Shown here piece after piece: positions 34,792 to 44,171 of a stretch of 64,000 nt of DNA. The notes below the pieces were generated by a model. The model searched no databases. It was given only the letters and a program-made list of their open reading frames with translations, and was not told the origin of the DNA. This DNA comes from Massilia sp. 9I (GTDB taxonomy: Bacteria; Pseudomonadota; Gammaproteobacteria; Burkholderiales; Burkholderiaceae_D). How positions within the stretch are numbered: position 1 is the first letter of the stretch; each line of letters opens with the position of its first letter. Position numbers and translations under genes: made by a program. Location: the NCBI RefSeq assembly GCF_902506415.1, contig NZ_LR733275.1, positions 3,315,617-3,379,616 of the forward strand. Direction: 5' to 3'.

Positions 34792-34995
34792 TTAGCGGTT
34801 CAGCTGTCGCGTCGGCTGATCTTGCCGCAATAGTTCAGCCTCGATATGGGCGCGCAGGCAGGCCGGGCACCAGCAGCCAAGGGCTTCCTGCGGTACCGGA
34901 ACGGCGGGCGGCAGCGCCGTGCACCAGCAGGGCTCGGGACTGTTATCCGCCATGGCGCAGCCGAATTCGGCGCCGCAGCGGGTGCAGGTACTCAC
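34792..34995 (-). CDS. Cysteine-rich CWC family small protein
   Basis: The 67-residue product carries [14 protein letters not shown] and the CWC signature [18 protein letters not shown], ending in [11 protein letters not shown]. This matches the Cys_rich_CWC family, which probably binds zinc. A GTG start at 34995 follows GGGGAG; a longer reading frame from an ATG at 35064 adds 23 residues without a better ribosome binding site. It lies antiparallel to argB, between the REP palindrome and argB. Confidence 0.75.
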   Translation of the reverse strand: MSTCTRCGAEFGCAMADNSPEPCWCTALPPAVPVPQEALGCWCPACLRAHIEAELLRQDQPTRQLNR

Positions 34996-35071
34996 GGGGT
35001 GCTCCCCTGTGGAAAGATGCTCATGGTTCGGTACGGTGGCGATACAGCCTATAAAATACAACAAGACGCCA

Positions 35072-35077
35072 TATAAT
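35072..35077 (+). promoter_or_regulatory. Consensus -10 box upstream of argB
   Basis: A perfect TATAAT lies 58 bases before the argB ATG in a locally A/T-rich stretch. No good -35 hexamer is visible at 16-18 bases, so this assignment is tentative. Confidence 0.4.
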
Positions 35078-35134
35078 CAGCACAAGTACTACCCTGTTGC
35101 CTTAAAATCTCGCGACATTTATTTTGGACCTTCC

Positions 35135-36064
35135 ATGAACGCAAGCTTGAGCAGCCTGAACTCCGACGACCAGCCCAACGATCTGACCAAGGTATCGCCG
35201 CAGATCAAGGCACAGATCCTGGCCGAGGCGCTTCCCTACATCCGTAACTTCCACGGCAAGACCATCGTCATCAAGTACGGCGGCAATGCCATGACCGACG
35301 AGCGCCTGAAGCACGGCTTCGCACGCGACGTCATCCTGCTCAAGCTGGTGGGCATGAACCCGGTCGTGGTGCACGGCGGCGGTCCGCAGATCGACAACGC
35401 GCTGAAGAAGATCGGCAAGCAGGGCACCTTCGTGCAAGGCATGCGCATCACCGACGAAGAGACCATGGAAGTGGTCGAGTGGGTGCTGGGCGGCGAAGTC
35501 CAGCAGGACATCGTCATGCTGATCAACCACTACGGCGGCCAGGCAGTGGGCCTGACCGGCAAGGACGGTGGCCTGATCCGCGCGCGCCGCATGTCCATGC
35601 CGGACAAGGACAAGCCGGGCGAATTCCTCGACATCGGTTTCGTTGGCGAGATCGAAGCGATCAACCCGGCCGTCGTCAAGGCGCTGCAGGACGACGCCTT
35701 CATCCCGATCATCTCGCCGATCGGCTTCGGCCAGGATGGCCAGGCCTACAACATCAATGCCGACGTCGTCGCCGGCAAGATCGCCGAGATCCTGAAAGCC
35801 GAAAAGCTGATCATGATGACCAACATCGCCGGCGTGCAGGACAAGAACGGCAAGCTGGTCACCGACCTGTCGGCGCGCGAGATCGACGAGATGTTCGAAG
35901 ACGGCACGATTTCGGGCGGCATGCTGCCGAAAATTTCGTCGGCACTCGATGCGGCGAAGTCGGGCGTCAATACCGTCCACATCATCGATGGGCGTATCGA
36001 ACACAGTTTGTTGCTGGAAGTCTTGACCGAACAGGCGTTTGGCACTATGATCCGGTCTCACTGA
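35135..36064 (+). CDS. argB: Acetylglutamate kinase ArgB
   Basis: ArgB phosphorylates N-acetylglutamate in arginine synthesis. The 309-residue protein has the Gly-rich motif [13 protein letters not shown], the substrate loop [13 protein letters not shown], and the feedback-related end [19 protein letters not shown]. The start at 35135 was chosen over longer in-frame options because it begins with the usual short polar leader. The frame open upstream overlaps the CWC gene and is not conserved. Confidence 0.95.
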   Translation: MNASLSSLNSDDQPNDLTKVSPQIKAQILAEALPYIRNFHGKTIVIKYGGNAMTDERLKHGFARDVILLKLVGMNPVVVHGGGPQIDNALKKIGKQGTFVQGMRITDEETMEVVEWVLGGEVQQDIVMLINHYGGQAVGLTGKDGGLIRARRMSMPDKDKPGEFLDIGFVGEIEAINPAVVKALQDDAFIPIISPIGFGQDGQAYNINADVVAGKIAEILKAEKLIMMTNIAGVQDKNGKLVTDLSAREIDEMFEDGTISGGMLPKISSALDAAKSGVNTVHIIDGRIEHSLLLEVLTEQAFGTMIRSH

Positions 36065-36069
36065 TTTTT

Positions 36070-36090
36070 TGTGGCGGACCTTCCGCCACA
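36070..36090 (+). terminator. Hairpin after argB
   Basis: TGTGGCGGA (36070-36078) and TCCGCCACA (36082-36090) pair perfectly over nine bases around a 3-base loop, six bases after the argB stop. It is followed by TTAAAC, a weak T-run, so it may terminate only partly or mark an end of the message. Confidence 0.55.
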
Positions 36091-36103
36091 TTAAACACAA
36101 GAT

Positions 36104-36178
<75 letters not shown>

Positions 36179-36203
36179 TTCTCTTCCCGCAGTACCCCTC
36201 CCC

Positions 36204-37094
36204 TTAGTAGATCCGCTCCACCTTGATGCCGCGCTTGCGCAGCAGCTCCGGCACGCCGCGTTTGCCGACCAGGTGCAGTAATCCCACCGCCACCACCGCA
36301 TTGTTTTCGCGCGCCAGCAGCGACACGATCTTGTCGGCCATCGGTCCGTTGCGTTCGTCCATCAGGAGTTCGCGCGTGAACCTGCCGCTCAAGCTGTCGT
36401 CTTCTTCCAGGCGCTGCGCGATGCGTTCCAGCGCCGCCTGGTCGGCCTTTTCGTAGGCTTCGAACAGTTCGCGCGCTTCGTGCAGCTGGCGGCCCGACGC
36501 CATGTTCTGCAGCGTTTCTTCCAGCAGCGCCCACTGCTCCTCGTCCTTGAGGCGATTGAGCAGCGCGGCCTGGTAGCCGATCGATTCGAGTTCGGCGATG
36601 CGGGTCTTGCCGCCGGCGCGCGCCTGCTCCGCCAGGTGGCTGTCGACGCCGAGGCGCGGGTCGTAGCCCATCTTGGCGGCGTCGATCACGGCCAGGGTCA
36701 TCACGATCATCCAGGGCTTCAGCTGGCCCACCGCGGCCGGGTCGAGGCCCTGCTTCTTGAGGCCGGCCTCGATGCGCTGGCGGCGCTCGGGCGCCAGGCT
36801 CGCCAGGCCGGGACGTCCGGCCGGATACATGCCGTGCTGCTGCAGGGCCGCCGTCATCGCCGCTGGGTCGCGCGCGGTGTCGACTTCGAGCGCCAGCGTG
36901 GGCGCCTGCGCCAGGGCTTGGCGGATGCGCGGCTCGAGCGGATAGAAATCTGGACGGCCGGCGTGGATGGTGCCGTAAAGGTAAAGTGAGTGCCCGCTAC
37001 CGCTGAGCTTGAAGAGGGCGCCGCGTTCCGCCGCCAGCGCCTGGAAGGCCAGCAGGAACAAGCTGAGGAACACCACTATAATCGGACGTCGCAT
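36204..37094 (-). CDS. TraB/GumN family exported protein
   Basis: The 296-residue protein has a signal peptide (MRRPIIVVFLSLFLLAFQALA). The TraB/GumN hallmarks are SLYLYGTIHAGRPDFYPL near the start and NNAVVAVGLLHLVGKRGV near the end; the first His and the Glu in ALEVD line the proposed metal site of the family. Its activity is unproven; bacterial members are proposed to be peptidases or pheromone modifiers. It is divergent from the nucleotidase gene. Confidence 0.9.
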   Translation of the reverse strand: MRRPIIVVFLSLFLLAFQALAAERGALFKLSGSGHSLYLYGTIHAGRPDFYPLEPRIRQALAQAPTLALEVDTARDPAAMTAALQQHGMYPAGRPGLASLAPERRQRIEAGLKKQGLDPAAVGQLKPWMIVMTLAVIDAAKMGYDPRLGVDSHLAEQARAGGKTRIAELESIGYQAALLNRLKDEEQWALLEETLQNMASGRQLHEARELFEAYEKADQAALERIAQRLEEDDSLSGRFTRELLMDERNGPMADKIVSLLARENNAVVAVGLLHLVGKRGVPELLRKRGIKVERIY

Positions 37095-37118
37095 TCACCC
37101 TCCGTTGTAATCCGAACC

Positions 37119-37847
37119 GTGCCGAATCATACCCTGCCCTCTCCCGTCTGGCTCTTCGACCTCGACAACACCCTGCATGACGCCTCGCACGCGATCTTCC
37201 CGGCGATTAGCGCCAACATGAACACCTATATCGCGCGCGTGCTGGGCGACGGCAGCACGCCCGCCACCCAGGCGCAGGTGGACGCGGCGCGCCTGGGCTA
37301 CTGGAGGCGCTACGGCGCCACCCTGCTCGGCATGATCCGCCACCATGGCGTGTCGGCCGCCGACTTCCTGCACGTCACCCACGACCTCGGCGCCCTCGAC
37401 AAACTGATGCGCGCCGAAAAAGGCCTGGGTACCCTGCTGCGTCGCCTCCCGGGCCGCAAGATCCTGCTCACCAACGCCCCGACGCGCTACTCCACCGACG
37501 TGATGCGCCACCTTGGCCTGAGCCGCCACTTCGCGCACCACGTCGCGATCGAGCACATGCACGTGCACCGCCGGCTGCGTCCCAAGCCATCGAGCCTGAT
37601 GCTGCGCCGCCTGCTGCGCAAGCACGGCGTGGCGGCGCGCCGCTGCATCCTGGTCGAGGACACGCTGGCCAACCTGAAAAGCGCCAGCCGCCTGGGGCTG
37701 CGCACGGTCTGGGTCACGCAATACCTGCGCATGAGCGACCCGATTGGCAAAGCCCCCTTGCCGCGGACCCTGAAACGCCCCCGTTACGTCGATGTCAAAG
37801 TAAAATCCGTGCGGCAGCTACCGGCGCGACTGCACCGGCTGCGCTAA
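37119..37847 (+). CDS. Pyrimidine 5'-nucleotidase (HAD superfamily)
   Basis: The 242-residue protein has HAD motif I VWLFDLDNTLHDASHA, motif II ILLTNAPTRYS and motif III/IV CILVEDTLANLKSA, in the SDT1-like family of pyrimidine nucleotidases. The start is GTG at 37119; upstream in-frame codons run antisense to the GumN gene and are not conserved. It lies between the GumN gene and slmA. Confidence 0.87.
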   Translation: MPNHTLPSPVWLFDLDNTLHDASHAIFPAISANMNTYIARVLGDGSTPATQAQVDAARLGYWRRYGATLLGMIRHHGVSAADFLHVTHDLGALDKLMRAEKGLGTLLRRLPGRKILLTNAPTRYSTDVMRHLGLSRHFAHHVAIEHMHVHRRLRPKPSSLMLRRLLRKHGVAARRCILVEDTLANLKSASRLGLRTVWVTQYLRMSDPIGKAPLPRTLKRPRYVDVKVKSVRQLPARLHRLR

Positions 37848-37869
37848 GAAAACCAACAACACCAAGGGG

Positions 37870-37979
37870 GCCTCGAAAACCGTCGCGAGCGGCAGTAAGC
37901 TTGACCGAGAAGCGCAGCTGTACGAGAGTACAGCGAGCATCGCAGGTCGAGATTACAACGCGCAGTAGGTTTCTCGAGG
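37870..37979. repeat. Intergenic hairpin element, copy B
   Basis: The element lies between the nucleotidase stop and slmA. Its outer arms are CCTCGA and TCGAGG. Within them GCAGTAAGCTTGACC pairs imperfectly with GGTCGAGATTAC, and the centre is CTGTAC-GAGA-GTACAG (37918-37933) followed by CGAG. The core GTACG..AGTAC.GCGAG is the same as in copy A at 22425-22529. A dispersed intergenic family is inferred. Confidence 0.7.
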
Positions 37980-38000
37980 TTCCCGTCTACTAGGGATCAC

Positions 38001-38576
38001 ATGGCAACCAAGCCGGGCCAGCGCAAGCTGCAAATCCTCCAGGCCCTGGCCTCGATGCTCGAGCAGCCCAAGGGCGAGAAGATCACCACGGCGGCGCTGG
38101 CGGCGCGCCTGTCGGTATCGGAAGCGGCGCTGTACCGCCACTTCGCCAGCAAGGCCCAGATGTACGAAGGCCTGATCGAGTTCATCGAGTCCAGCGTCTT
38201 CGGCCTGATCAACCAGATCGCCGAGCGCGAGGACGGTGGCGTCAACCAGGCGCACGCGATGCTGCAGATGCTGCTCTCCTTCGCCAGCAACAACCCGGGC
38301 ATGACCCGGGTCCTGATCGGCGACGCGCTGGTGGGCGAGGACGAGCGCCTGCAGCTGCGCATGAACCAGTTCTACGACAAGGTCGAGATGGCCTTCAAGG
38401 GCGCCCTGCGTGTGGCGGTCACCCAGGGCCATGGCGAGGAAGCCGACGTCGCGGCGCGCGCCAGCCTCCTGGTGAGCTACGTGACCGGACGCTGGCACCG
38501 CTTCGCCAAGAGCGGCTTCAAACAGAACCCGGCCGAAGGCACGGCCCTGCAGCTGTCGCTGCTGCTCGCGGCATAA
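38001..38576 (+). CDS. slmA: Nucleoid occlusion factor SlmA
   Basis: SlmA is a TetR-like DNA-binding protein that prevents FtsZ rings from closing over the nucleoid. The 191-residue protein has the helix-turn-helix TTAALAARLSVSEAALYRHF at its N-terminus and the conserved ending RWHRFAKSGFKQNPAEG. It pairs functionally with MinCDE at the left end of the window. It lies after the hairpin element and 18 bases before pabB. Confidence 0.93.
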   Translation: MATKPGQRKLQILQALASMLEQPKGEKITTAALAARLSVSEAALYRHFASKAQMYEGLIEFIESSVFGLINQIAEREDGGVNQAHAMLQMLLSFASNNPGMTRVLIGDALVGEDERLQLRMNQFYDKVEMAFKGALRVAVTQGHGEEADVAARASLLVSYVTGRWHRFAKSGFKQNPAEGTALQLSLLLAA

Positions 38577-38594
38577 AGGGCCCATAGCCGCATC

Positions 38595-40427
38595 ATGGAT
38601 ACCCAGGAAGTCTTCGCGCTGCTGGACGACGCCGGCGCCGCTGGCGAAGCCCGTTCGCGCCTGTACAGCCGCCATGCGGGCACGCTGCGCTGCACGGACG
38701 TTGCGGGCTGGCCTCAACTGCTGCGCGAGATGCAGGAGGCGCTGGGACGCGGCCTGTACGCGGTGCCGCTGCTGACCTACGAACTGGGGGCGCACCTGCA
38801 GGGATTGCCCGCCCATGCGATGGACGGCCCGCTGGCGCAGGTGCTGCTGTTCGAGCAGTGCGAACACCTGGACGCAAGCCAGGTCGAGGGTTGGATCGCC
38901 ACCCGTGCGCCGGCCGGTGGCCTGGCCGGCGTAGCCGGCATTACCGCCAACGTCGACGAAGCCGCGTTCACAGAGGCGATCAATCGCATCCGCGAGTACA
39001 TCGCGGCCGGCGACACCTATCAGGTCAACTACACCTACCGCCTGCACTTCGCCGCTTACGGCCCATTGCTTGCCCTGTACGCGCGGCTGCGGGCGCGCCA
39101 GCGCGTGCCCTACGGCGCCCTGATCGCCCTGCCCGACGGCGGCGCGCTGCTGTCGTTCTCGCCCGAGCTGTTCATGCGTCATGAGGCGGGCGTTCTGCTG
39201 GCGCGTCCGATGAAAGGTACGGCGCCGGCCAGCGGCGACGATGCGCTCGACGCCGAACGCTCACAAGCGCTGGCTGCGGACACCAAGAACCGCGCCGAAA
39301 ACCTGATGATCGTGGATCTGCTGCGCAACGACCTGGGACGGGTCGCGCAGACCGGCAGCGTCGAGGTGCCGGCGCTGTTCGAGGTCAAGCGCTACGGCAG
39401 CGTGCTGCAGATGACCTCCACCGTGCAGGCGCGCCTGCGCCAGGACACGACGCTGGAACAGGTGTTCGCCGCGCTCTACCCCTGCGGCTCGATCACGGGC
39501 GCGCCCAAGCGCCGCACGATGGAGATCATCCACGAACTCGAACCCGCGGCGCGCGGCATCTACACCGGCGCGATCGGCTGGTTCGATCCGCCCCCGGCAG
39601 GTGAGGCATTCGGGGACTTCTGCCTGTCGGTCCCGATCCGCACCCTGGCCCTCGGGCCCTCGGAAGGCGGCACGCGCCAGGGAGAACTGGGCGTCGGCGC
39701 CGGCATCGTCTACGACAGCGATGCGGCATCCGAATTCGCCGAATGCCAACTCAAGGCGCGCTTCCTCACCGGCCTGGTAAACGAATTGGAAATCTTCGAG
39801 ACCCTGCGCGCCAGCTGGGACGACGGCTGCCGCCACATCGAGCAGCACCTCGACCGCCTCGCCGCCTCCTGCCGCTTTTTCGGGCACCCATTCGATTACG
39901 GTGCCGCACGCGTGGCGCTGAACGAGGCCTGCCTGGCCCTGCCGCCCGGCCAGCTGCATCGGCTGCGCCTGTCGGTGGACCAGAACGGCCAGCTGGGCCT
40001 GCAGTCGGCGCCGCTGGCGCCCCTGGCCGAACCGGTGCTGGTGCTGCTGGCGCAGGAGAGGACGGACTCGCACGACGTCTTCCTGCGCCATAAAACGAGC
40101 ATCCGCAGCCGCTACGACGCGGCCTGGCGCGCCGCCGAGGCGCAAGGCGCCTTCGACGCCCTGTTCTTCAACGAGCGCGATGAGCTGACCGAGGGAGGAC
40201 GCAGCAATGTGTTCGTGCGCTTCGGCGCGGCCTGGTACACGCCGCCGCTGTCCTGCGGCGTGCTGCCGGGGGTGATGCGCGGCGTGTTACTCGCCGCGCC
40301 GGCGTGGAACGCGAGCGAGCGCGTGATCACGCGCGCGATGCTGCAGGACGCGGACGACCTGGTCGTCTGCAATGCCCTGCGCGGGCCGCTGCGGGCGGTC
40401 CTGCTGGACGACCCGCGGCCAGGCTAG
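38595..40427 (+). CDS. pabB: Aminodeoxychorismate synthase component I fused to ADC lyase (PabB-PabC)
   Basis: The 610-residue protein makes 4-aminobenzoate for folate. Residues about 100-390 are the chorismate-binding PabB domain, with the catalytic-Lys motif ARPMKGTAPAS and TKNRAENLMIVDLLRNDLGR. From about residue 400 a class IV aminotransferase domain (ADC lyase, PabC) follows, with KTSIRSRYDAAWRAA and DALFFNERDELTEGGRSN. The fusion removes the need for a separate pabC. The start at 38595 follows slmA closely. Confidence 0.92.
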   Translation: MDTQEVFALLDDAGAAGEARSRLYSRHAGTLRCTDVAGWPQLLREMQEALGRGLYAVPLLTYELGAHLQGLPAHAMDGPLAQVLLFEQCEHLDASQVEGWIATRAPAGGLAGVAGITANVDEAAFTEAINRIREYIAAGDTYQVNYTYRLHFAAYGPLLALYARLRARQRVPYGALIALPDGGALLSFSPELFMRHEAGVLLARPMKGTAPASGDDALDAERSQALAADTKNRAENLMIVDLLRNDLGRVAQTGSVEVPALFEVKRYGSVLQMTSTVQARLRQDTTLEQVFAALYPCGSITGAPKRRTMEIIHELEPAARGIYTGAIGWFDPPPAGEAFGDFCLSVPIRTLALGPSEGGTRQGELGVGAGIVYDSDAASEFAECQLKARFLTGLVNELEIFETLRASWDDGCRHIEQHLDRLAASCRFFGHPFDYGAARVALNEACLALPPGQLHRLRLSVDQNGQLGLQSAPLAPLAEPVLVLLAQERTDSHDVFLRHKTSIRSRYDAAWRAAEAQGAFDALFFNERDELTEGGRSNVFVRFGAAWYTPPLSCGVLPGVMRGVLLAAPAWNASERVITRAMLQDADDLVVCNALRGPLRAVLLDDPRPG

Positions 40428-41027
40428 TTACATCGCGAGCGCCTGCTCGATTCTACCGACCAGGGCCGGATCTTCCGGCGTCACCTTGCTTGGGAAATGC
40501 TCGATGACCTTGCCGTCGCGGCCGATCAGATACTTGGTGAAGTTCCATTTCGGCGCCTGGCCGGTGGCCTTGGTCAGCGTCGCGTGCAGCGGATTGGCTT
40601 CCGGACCGGTGACCACGCTCTTGGCGAACATCGGGAACTTGACGCCGTAGGTGTTGAAGCAGAGGTCGGCGATCTCCTTCGAGCTGCCCGGTTCCTGCTT
40701 GCCGAAGTCGTTCGACGGGAAGCCCAGCACCACCAGGCCGCGGCCGTTGTACTTGGCGTACAGCTTCTCCAGGCCTTCGTACTGCTTGGTGAAGCCGCAG
40801 TAGCTGGCCGTGTTCACCACCAGCACCACCTTGCCGGCATACTGGCACAGGTCCTGCGGCGCCTCGTCCTGCAGGCGCTTGAAGTTCTGGTGCAGGATGG
40901 CCGGGCAAGCAACCGGCGCGCGGGCGGCGGTCGGCGTGGCGCTGGCTGCATTGGTCGCCTGGGCGGCGGCCGGCTGGGAAAGGCTCGCGGCAGCTAGGGC
41001 TGCGAGCAGGAGGGTGGTCTTGAACAT
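40428..41027 (-). CDS. Exported glutathione peroxidase-like protein
   Basis: The 199-residue protein has a signal peptide (MFKTTLLLAALAAASLSQPA) and a glutathione peroxidase fold. The peroxidatic Cys is C77 in NTASYCGFTKQYEGLE. The tetrad Gln of FPxNQF is Asp here (D107 in FPSNDFG). The Trp and Asn of WNFTKYL are kept. The Q-to-D change may alter peroxide reactivity. It is convergent with pabB; the stops are adjacent. Confidence 0.88.
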   Translation of the reverse strand: MFKTTLLLAALAAASLSQPAAAQATNAASATPTAARAPVACPAILHQNFKRLQDEAPQDLCQYAGKVVLVVNTASYCGFTKQYEGLEKLYAKYNGRGLVVLGFPSNDFGKQEPGSSKEIADLCFNTYGVKFPMFAKSVVTGPEANPLHATLTKATGQAPKWNFTKYLIGRDGKVIEHFPSKVTPEDPALVGRIEQALAM

Positions 41028-41112
41028 GGCGTGGCATCCCCTGAATTGTAATGCCACGATTGTAACGCAGACGCTGCTGAAAAAATCGTCAGCCTGCTGC
41101 GCGACCGGGACC

Positions 41113-41535
41113 TTAGCCGTTCAGGCTGCGGTGCTCGATCTTGATGCAGTGGTTCATGACCACGTCCAGGCCTGCGGCGCGCGCGAGGTCGGCGGCAGCC
41201 CGGTTCTCGATGTCGAGCTGCATCCACAGGCAGCCGGCGCGCACGGCGATCGCGTCGCGTGCGATCGGCGGGATGTCTTCGGACTTGCGGAAGCAGTCGA
41301 CGATGTCGATCGGCTGGCCGCCCGCGGCGAGGGCGTCGGCCGCTTCCTGCAAGCTAGCGTAGACCTTCTCGCCGAGGATGCTGTCGCCGGCATAGCTCGG
41401 GTTCACCGGCACCACGCGGTAGCCGGCTCCCTGCAGGTATTCGGCCACGCCGTAGCTGGCGCGGTCGGGCTTGTTCGACAGGCCGACGATGGCGATGGTC
41501 TTGCTGTCGCTGAGGATCTGGGCAATGCTTCTCAT
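41113..41535 (-). CDS. CoA-binding domain protein (YccU type)
   Basis: The 140-residue protein is a single Rossmann-type CoA-binding domain: KTIAIVGLSNKPDRASYGVA, YRVVPVNPSYAGDSILGEKV and CLWMQLDIEN. The start at 41535 (MRSIAQIL) fits the family; a GTG ten codons upstream is possible. Its function is not established. Confidence 0.87.
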   Translation of the reverse strand: MRSIAQILSDSKTIAIVGLSNKPDRASYGVAEYLQGAGYRVVPVNPSYAGDSILGEKVYASLQEAADALAAGGQPIDIVDCFRKSEDIPPIARDAIAVRAGCLWMQLDIENRAAADLARAAGLDVVMNHCIKIEHRSLNG

Positions 41536-41658
41536 GATGGATTCGGTGGATTCAGGGTTCGACACTAGCTTATCAGATTTGCATCATGTACCGCGCCCCT
41601 GCTGGCGCCGCGCGCGCAAACGTGGAAAGATGCGGGCTCGTCCCTTTTCAAACTCTCC

Positions 41659-42276
41659 ATGCGCGCCACCGTCCTCTCCTGCATCGCCGCCCTCGCCTTG
41701 TCGCTGTCCGCCCACGCGGCCGAACCGCTGGCCGCCGTCGAACGCGCCATCGTTCCCGTCGCCAGCTGGGGCGGCACCCCGGCCGACGCCAGCAAGGCCA
41801 AGCGCCACACCATCAGCCAGATCACCCTGCACCACCAGGGCGAGCCGTTCAAGCCCGGCACCGACCCGCAGGCCTACCTGCGCCGCCTGCAGACCTGGTC
41901 GCGCACCACCAAAGGCTGGCTCGACATCCCCTACCACTACGTGATCGACCTCGATGGCCGCGTCTACGAGGCGCGCAACATCGACTTCGCAGGCGACACC
42001 AACACCGAATACGACCCCACCGGGCATGCCCTGATCGAGGTGGTCGGCAATTTCGAGGAAGTGGAACCGAACCAGCAGCAGCTCGACGCCGTGGTCGACC
42101 TGATGGCGCTGCTGGCACGGAAGTACAAGGTGTCGCTGGACGACATCAAGAGCCACCGCGACCACTCCGACAAGACCGTGTGCCCGGGTGCGAACCTGTA
42201 CCGCTACGTGAAGGAGGATTACTTCCGCCACAAGGTGGCGCTGCGCCTGGCCGGTGAGCAGGCCGCGAACCGCTAG
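41659..42276 (+). CDS. Exported peptidoglycan amidase (Amidase_2 / PGRP type)
   Basis: The 205-residue protein has a signal peptide (MRATVLSCIAALALSLSAHA). Its domain carries zinc ligands in TLHHQGEP and SHRDHSDKTVCPGANLYRY, and IPYHYVIDLDGRVYEARNI. It is probably a periplasmic N-acetylmuramoyl-L-alanine amidase. Two REP palindromes follow the stop. Confidence 0.9.
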   Translation: MRATVLSCIAALALSLSAHAAEPLAAVERAIVPVASWGGTPADASKAKRHTISQITLHHQGEPFKPGTDPQAYLRRLQTWSRTTKGWLDIPYHYVIDLDGRVYEARNIDFAGDTNTEYDPTGHALIEVVGNFEEVEPNQQQLDAVVDLMALLARKYKVSLDDIKSHRDHSDKTVCPGANLYRYVKEDYFRHKVALRLAGEQAANR

Positions 42277-42290
42277 AGCAGGCGCGCACC

Positions 42291-42401
42291 GTAGGGTGGG
42301 CGGGTTTCCCGCCCACGCGTTCAAACCGGGCTAGATCAGCCTGGGCGTCATCTCTCGGCTCACCTATCACCGCGTGGGCGGCATAGCCGCCCACCCTACG
42401 G
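42291..42401. repeat. Inverted pair of REP palindromes (BIME-like)
   Basis: The first REP begins GTAGGGTGGGCGGG-TTT (42291-42307) and ends CCCGCCCACGCG (42308-42319). The second is in reverse orientation, CGCGTGGGCGGC-ATA-GCCGCCCACCCTACGG (42371-42401). The spacer is about 50 bases. This layout is the usual form moved by RAYT transposases. It separates the convergent amidase and serine hydrolase genes. Confidence 0.8.
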
Positions 42402-42419
42402 GTCAAATATACGGCGTGA

Positions 42420-44081
42420 TCAAAGCTTGCGGCCCGGCGTGTTGCGGCCGCCCTGCTTCAGCACCAGGTCCTGTCCTTCGAAACTGATCTCGGCGTCGAC
42501 CCGCTCCGCGAAGAAGGCGGTCTCGCTCATCGGGAAGATTTCGAGCTTGCCCTGCCTGGTAGCCTGGGCAAAGTAGCGGTCGCCCTCGCGCGTCAGCTCC
42601 AGCACGAAGCCGGGCGCCAGTTCGTAGCGGCCGACGCGCGTGTCGAAGGAGGCGTTGGCGATCTTGATGGCCTGGCGCGCAGGCGGCGCGTTGCCGATGC
42701 GTGGACTCACGATCGGCTTGCCGTCCTGGTGATGCGTCACCGCTACCACCTTGCCATCCGCGCCACGCTGGAACTCGAACCAGTCGAGCGAACCTGGCAG
42801 GAAGAATTCGGTGCTCGACGCGGCCTTGACCGGCGTCGGCGGCAGGCCGGTGCGCTGGGTGACCAAGCCATCGGCAGTGCGGCGGAACACGCGCTGCACG
42901 CCCTTCTCGACTTCGTAGGTGCCGGCGACGGCATCCAACGCCGCCGCGTCCAGCTTCGCTTCCGTGAACTCGCGGTAGGGCTTGCCGATGGCGATAGCGG
43001 CCGCCTTGCGCGCCACCACGCTCGGGTTGGCCGGGCCGGCGTCGCTGTTGGTCAGCACCGCGACGTAAACTTTTTGGTCCGGCAGGCGCAGCCCGTAGGT
43101 GGAGAAGCCGTTGATGCCGCCGCTGTGGCCGATGGCGGCGCTACCCTGTACCTGGCTGATCCCCCAGCCGTAGCCGTAGGTGGTCGGCTTGCCGTCACTG
43201 AGGCGGTAGGGCGTGAAGGCGCGCTGCCAGCTGGCCGGCTTGAGCAGCTTGCCACTGGAGACCGCGGCATCCCAGCGCGCCAGGTCGTCCACGGTCGACA
43301 CCAGCGATCCGGCCGCGTAGGGCTGGGTCATGCTGAGCGGTTTCGCCGGGCCGAAACCGGTGCCGCTACGGGTGTGGCCGGCCGCCACCGGCGCCTTGCT
43401 GCGGCCAACGCCCTCGTAATAGGTGTCGTTCATCCCCAGAGGCTTGAAGATGCGCTGCTCGAGAAAGGACGCGTAGCTCTGGCCGGACACCTTCTCGATG
43501 ATGGCGCCAAGCAGGAAGTAGCCCGAATTGTTGTAGCGGAACTGGCTGCCCGGTTCGAAGTCGAGCGGATCGTTCTTGAACGAGTCGATCATCTGCGCCA
43601 CTGTGAGGTTCTGCGCCATGCCGGCGCCGTAGCCTGGCTTGCTGGTGTAGCTGACGATGCCCGAGGTGTGGGTCAGGAGGTGCTCGATCGTGATCTTCTT
43701 GCCCCTGGTCGGATAGTCCGGCAAGTGCCTGGTGATGTCGTCGTCGAGCGACAGCTTGCCTTCTTCAAGCAGCATCAGGATCGCGGTCGCGGTGAACTGC
43801 TTGGTGAGGGAACCGATGCGCAGCGCCATCTCGGGCGTCATGTCGATGTTCTTCGAAGTGTCGGCCATGCCGTAGGCGCGGCGCAGCACGGTCTTGCCAT
43901 CCTTGACCACGATGACCGTGGCGCCCGGAGCGTCGGCCTTGAAGTAGGGAGCGATGGCCGCGTCGATGCGGCCGGCCAGGCCCTGCTCGGCGAGCACGGA
44001 CCTGGCAGCGTCCTGGGCGAAGGATGCGTTCGGGTGGCACAGCAGGAGCACGGCGGCGCACAGGGCGGAGCGGAGCAGCAT
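42420..44081 (-). CDS. Exported serine hydrolase of the beta-lactamase class C family, copy 1
   Basis: The 553-residue protein has a signal peptide (MLLRSALCAAVLLLCHPNASFA). The beta-lactamase/DD-peptidase motifs are SLTK at residues 91-94, YNNSGY and GHSGG. After about residue 370 a second domain with PLL-like beta strands follows, lipocalin-like in outline. The role is likely periplasmic hydrolysis of a peptide or ester; resistance is not implied. A paralog of the same length lies directly upstream. Confidence 0.85.
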   Translation of the reverse strand: MLLRSALCAAVLLLCHPNASFAQDAARSVLAEQGLAGRIDAAIAPYFKADAPGATVIVVKDGKTVLRRAYGMADTSKNIDMTPEMALRIGSLTKQFTATAILMLLEEGKLSLDDDITRHLPDYPTRGKKITIEHLLTHTSGIVSYTSKPGYGAGMAQNLTVAQMIDSFKNDPLDFEPGSQFRYNNSGYFLLGAIIEKVSGQSYASFLEQRIFKPLGMNDTYYEGVGRSKAPVAAGHTRSGTGFGPAKPLSMTQPYAAGSLVSTVDDLARWDAAVSSGKLLKPASWQRAFTPYRLSDGKPTTYGYGWGISQVQGSAAIGHSGGINGFSTYGLRLPDQKVYVAVLTNSDAGPANPSVVARKAAAIAIGKPYREFTEAKLDAAALDAVAGTYEVEKGVQRVFRRTADGLVTQRTGLPPTPVKAASSTEFFLPGSLDWFEFQRGADGKVVAVTHHQDGKPIVSPRIGNAPPARQAIKIANASFDTRVGRYELAPGFVLELTREGDRYFAQATRQGKLEIFPMSETAFFAERVDAEISFEGQDLVLKQGGRNTPGRKL

Positions 44082-44171
44082 GGTCGGAATCCCTTTGTCG
44101 TTGTCGGTACCGTCCATACTATCCGCCCTGCCCTCCATGGGAACTATCACCATGGAGGGGGGCGCCGGCGC

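Noticed and set aside
34919-35134. Extended start of argB, 72 codons upstream
   Set aside because: The extension overlaps the antisense CWC gene and the -10 box, and it is not like any argB N-terminus.
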